From Candidatus Moraniibacteriota bacterium (GTDB lineage: Bacteria; Patescibacteriota; Minisyncoccia; Moranbacterales; UBA1568), in contig JAQTRS010000001.1 in the NCBI GenBank assembly GCA_028711705.1, forward strand, positions 265,657-323,247: DNA of 57,591 nt, given 5' to 3'. Positions 55,833 through 57,591 of the stretch are shown in pieces (within the stretch, counting starts at the first letter, position 1; each line of letters starts with the position of its first letter). The position numbers and the translations under genes are program-made. Below the pieces are notes generated by a model. It was not told where the DNA came from and did no database searches. It saw only the letters and a list, made by a program, of their open reading frames with translations.

Positions 55833-56041
55833 TATTTATTTTTTGATTCATACTCGGCTTTCAAACGCGCCTCCTCCATCACTATCCTCTTTTTCATATT
55901 CTTAACGACACCATGCAGGAATAGTGTGATGCGTAAGCGAGCAATATACGTGAAAGCAATCGTCAATGTAGCGATAAAAACCGTCGCTGCCACACCTCCC
56001 CAAAACTGCGGCCAAAATTGGCCCCAAAATTCCTCGGTCAT
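55832..56041 (-). CDS. Small single-TM hypothetical protein
   Basis: 69-aa ORF, one TM, abuts its neighbours in the operon. Confidence 0.5.
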   Translation of the reverse strand: MTEEFWGQFWPQFWGGVAATVFIATLTIAFTYIARLRITLFLHGVVKNMKKRIVMEEARLKAEYESKNK

Positions 56042-56045
56042 AGCA

Positions 56046-56504
56046 TTATGCGCTTATATGGTTATCTTCCACATATTTTCTCGCAACGTCGGCATTCTCG
56101 ATCGAAAGGATGGTGTGGTGATAGCTGAAAAACGCTTCGATCAGCTGCCGCATATCTTCCGCTATATCCGACCAGTCCTGAATCGCCTCTTGGGTCTCGT
56201 CGGCCGCCACGATCTTATCGTCCCCATCCGATCGCCGGATAAGAGCGATGGGCCTCGCCTCGATTTCCTGCCCTATACCGAATTCCTTGCTCGAAAGCAC
56301 CAAAGCATCGACTTCGTCATCATCTTTCCAATTGAGCGTACCGGGAATATATCCGTAATGGACGGGCATCACGCCATCATTCACCGGAATCGCGTCACGG
56401 ATGGGACCAAGGTCTATGAAACCGGTCTTGTTATACTTGAGGTGACGCCTCCTCGTATCGCCTTTCGGCATTTCGATGACTATTTTCATGCTATTTCGTA
56501 TCAA
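56046..56504 (-). CDS. ppa: Inorganic pyrophosphatase (family I)
   Basis: 'VIEMPKGDTRRRHLKYNKT', 'HYGYIPGTLNWKDDDEVDALVLS', 'DGDDKIVA'. Confidence 0.93.
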   Translation of the reverse strand: MIRNSMKIVIEMPKGDTRRRHLKYNKTGFIDLGPIRDAIPVNDGVMPVHYGYIPGTLNWKDDDEVDALVLSSKEFGIGQEIEARPIALIRRSDGDDKIVAADETQEAIQDWSDIAEDMRQLIEAFFSYHHTILSIENADVARKYVEDNHISA

Positions 56505-56521
56505 TTAATTTAAAATCGATA

Positions 56522-56989
56522 TTACGCTATTGATTCCTCCTCTTTCAAGGCACATTCCAAAACGCTGTCCCCTTTGCCGAACAGGATTTTTCCAGTAAAT
56601 TTCTTCCCTTCCAAAAACATCGGTATCCAATACTCGTCATCCGGCCACATATCCTTAAGCGGTATTTCATTCACCGAAAACCATTGCGGTTGCATCTCCT
56701 CGCCTTCGGCTGGCTCGCCCACGAACTGCGTTGCCCGGAAAATATGGACTTCCAAAATTTCCGGGTTGCCTTGCCATTCGAATTCAATGATGCCGACTTT
56801 TTGAAGGTCGGTCACATCGATACATGCCTCTTCAAATACTTCGCGTCTCGCTGCCTCCTCGATAGTCTCGCCCTTTTCCACTTTTCCCCCGAATCCGTTC
56901 CAGCGTCCCATACCGAAACCGCGCTTCTTCATACCCAAAAGCACCCGATCGCCCTGATGAATGATGCACAGTGTGAGGATTTTATTCAT
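56522..56989 (-). CDS. NUDIX hydrolase, MTH1/8-oxo-dGTP diphosphatase-like
   Basis: 'GFGMGRWNGFGGKVEKGETIEEAARREVFEEACI' Nudix box, 'WPDDEYWIPMFLEGKKFTGKILFG'; start set at MNKILTLCIIHQGD. Confidence 0.92.
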   Translation of the reverse strand: MNKILTLCIIHQGDRVLLGMKKRGFGMGRWNGFGGKVEKGETIEEAARREVFEEACIDVTDLQKVGIIEFEWQGNPEILEVHIFRATQFVGEPAEGEEMQPQWFSVNEIPLKDMWPDDEYWIPMFLEGKKFTGKILFGKGDSVLECALKEEESIA

Positions 56990-57008
56990 ACCGTTCTTCT
57001 TAATGGTA

Positions 57009-57581
57009 TCATTGGTGGAAAAGCTGTTCACTCGACATATCATGCACCAAATCCCTTTGCAAGGCCGACATATACCGATAATTCTTTTTCTGGAACGACG
57101 GGTCCTTCCAGTCATTTCCGGTAATCACCTTACGGCAATGCCTATCGCCGCATTTGCATTTCAGGACATAGTCGGGATTGGACATGACCAAGGCATAATC
57201 GAAGCAGAGTTCCTGGCCCTTCCGGATATTCTTGATCGCGACAAAATCGCTTTCCTCATCGCAGCCGACATTCCCATTGCAGCAATGATTCATATGCATG
57301 GGAATCGAAAGGTAATTCAGATCCAACGGGCAATAATATCCATCCTTATCCTGGGCGCAGAAATCATGCATGACGCCCTGCGTGATCGGATCGATCTTTT
57401 CACAGTCTTTCCACGGGATAAAGAACTCTTCCGTAATTTTCTCGACATCGCAGATAATCGTGCCTTTCGGTATATCCCGCAACGCGAAAACGCCGATGCC
57501 CTTGTACTTCGGCGATGGCTTTATCTTGAACAAAGCTTCCGCCATCATCTTCTTATTCGATTGAATTCCTTTATTTTCCAT
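57009..57581 (-). CDS. SET-domain protein with post-SET Cys cluster
   Basis: 'KGIGVFALRDIPKGTIICD', 'MNHCCNGNVGCDEESDFVAIKNIRKGQELCFDYAL', 'LKCKCGDRHCRKVITG'. Confidence 0.9.
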   Translation of the reverse strand: MENKGIQSNKKMMAEALFKIKPSPKYKGIGVFALRDIPKGTIICDVEKITEEFFIPWKDCEKIDPITQGVMHDFCAQDKDGYYCPLDLNYLSIPMHMNHCCNGNVGCDEESDFVAIKNIRKGQELCFDYALVMSNPDYVLKCKCGDRHCRKVITGNDWKDPSFQKKNYRYMSALQRDLVHDMSSEQLFHQ

Positions 57582-57591
57582 GGCACTTCTT

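Overview
This window looks like about 57.6 kb of a bacterial chromosome, probably Patescibacteria/CPR-like. That is an inference from compact minus-strand operons, a soluble CapD, a ProRS without its editing domain, an LCAT/beta-helix secreted protein and 'SELVEES/LDYARDD' repeats; taxonomy cannot be proven here. Roughly 0.2-42 kb is a large surface-glycan locus with about ten glycosyltransferases, Ugd, Gmd, CapD, epimerases, a DegT aminotransferase, an ATP-grasp/HAD fusion, Wzm/Wzt ABC export and GT-C-like membrane enzymes. RecQ is embedded in it, and a distinct AT-rich cassette of unknown genes (about 31.8-34.4 kb) interrupts it. Roughly 42-57.6 kb is mostly housekeeping: pyrH, proS, rpmA, pyrG, rplI, two tRNAs, a U32 peptidase, PP2C, queA, and a run of nucleotide-pool enzymes next to a SET-domain protein. 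The best candidates for a second look are: (1) a plus-strand module (7.0-13.5 kb) that could make, dephosphorylate and flip a polyprenyl-phosphate-ribose donor; (2) the AT-rich cassette with a coiled-coil membrane protein plus a SinR/Cas2-fold-like protein and a divergent unknown operon; (3) palindromic repeats inserted in frame at the same interdomain position of two different GT-B glycosyltransferases; (4) a GT2-GT2-GT4 triple fusion; (5) a partial tRNA-Ala duplication; (6) a cupredoxin with Gln at the expected axial-ligand position. No database search was run; all family calls come from reading motifs in the supplied translations.
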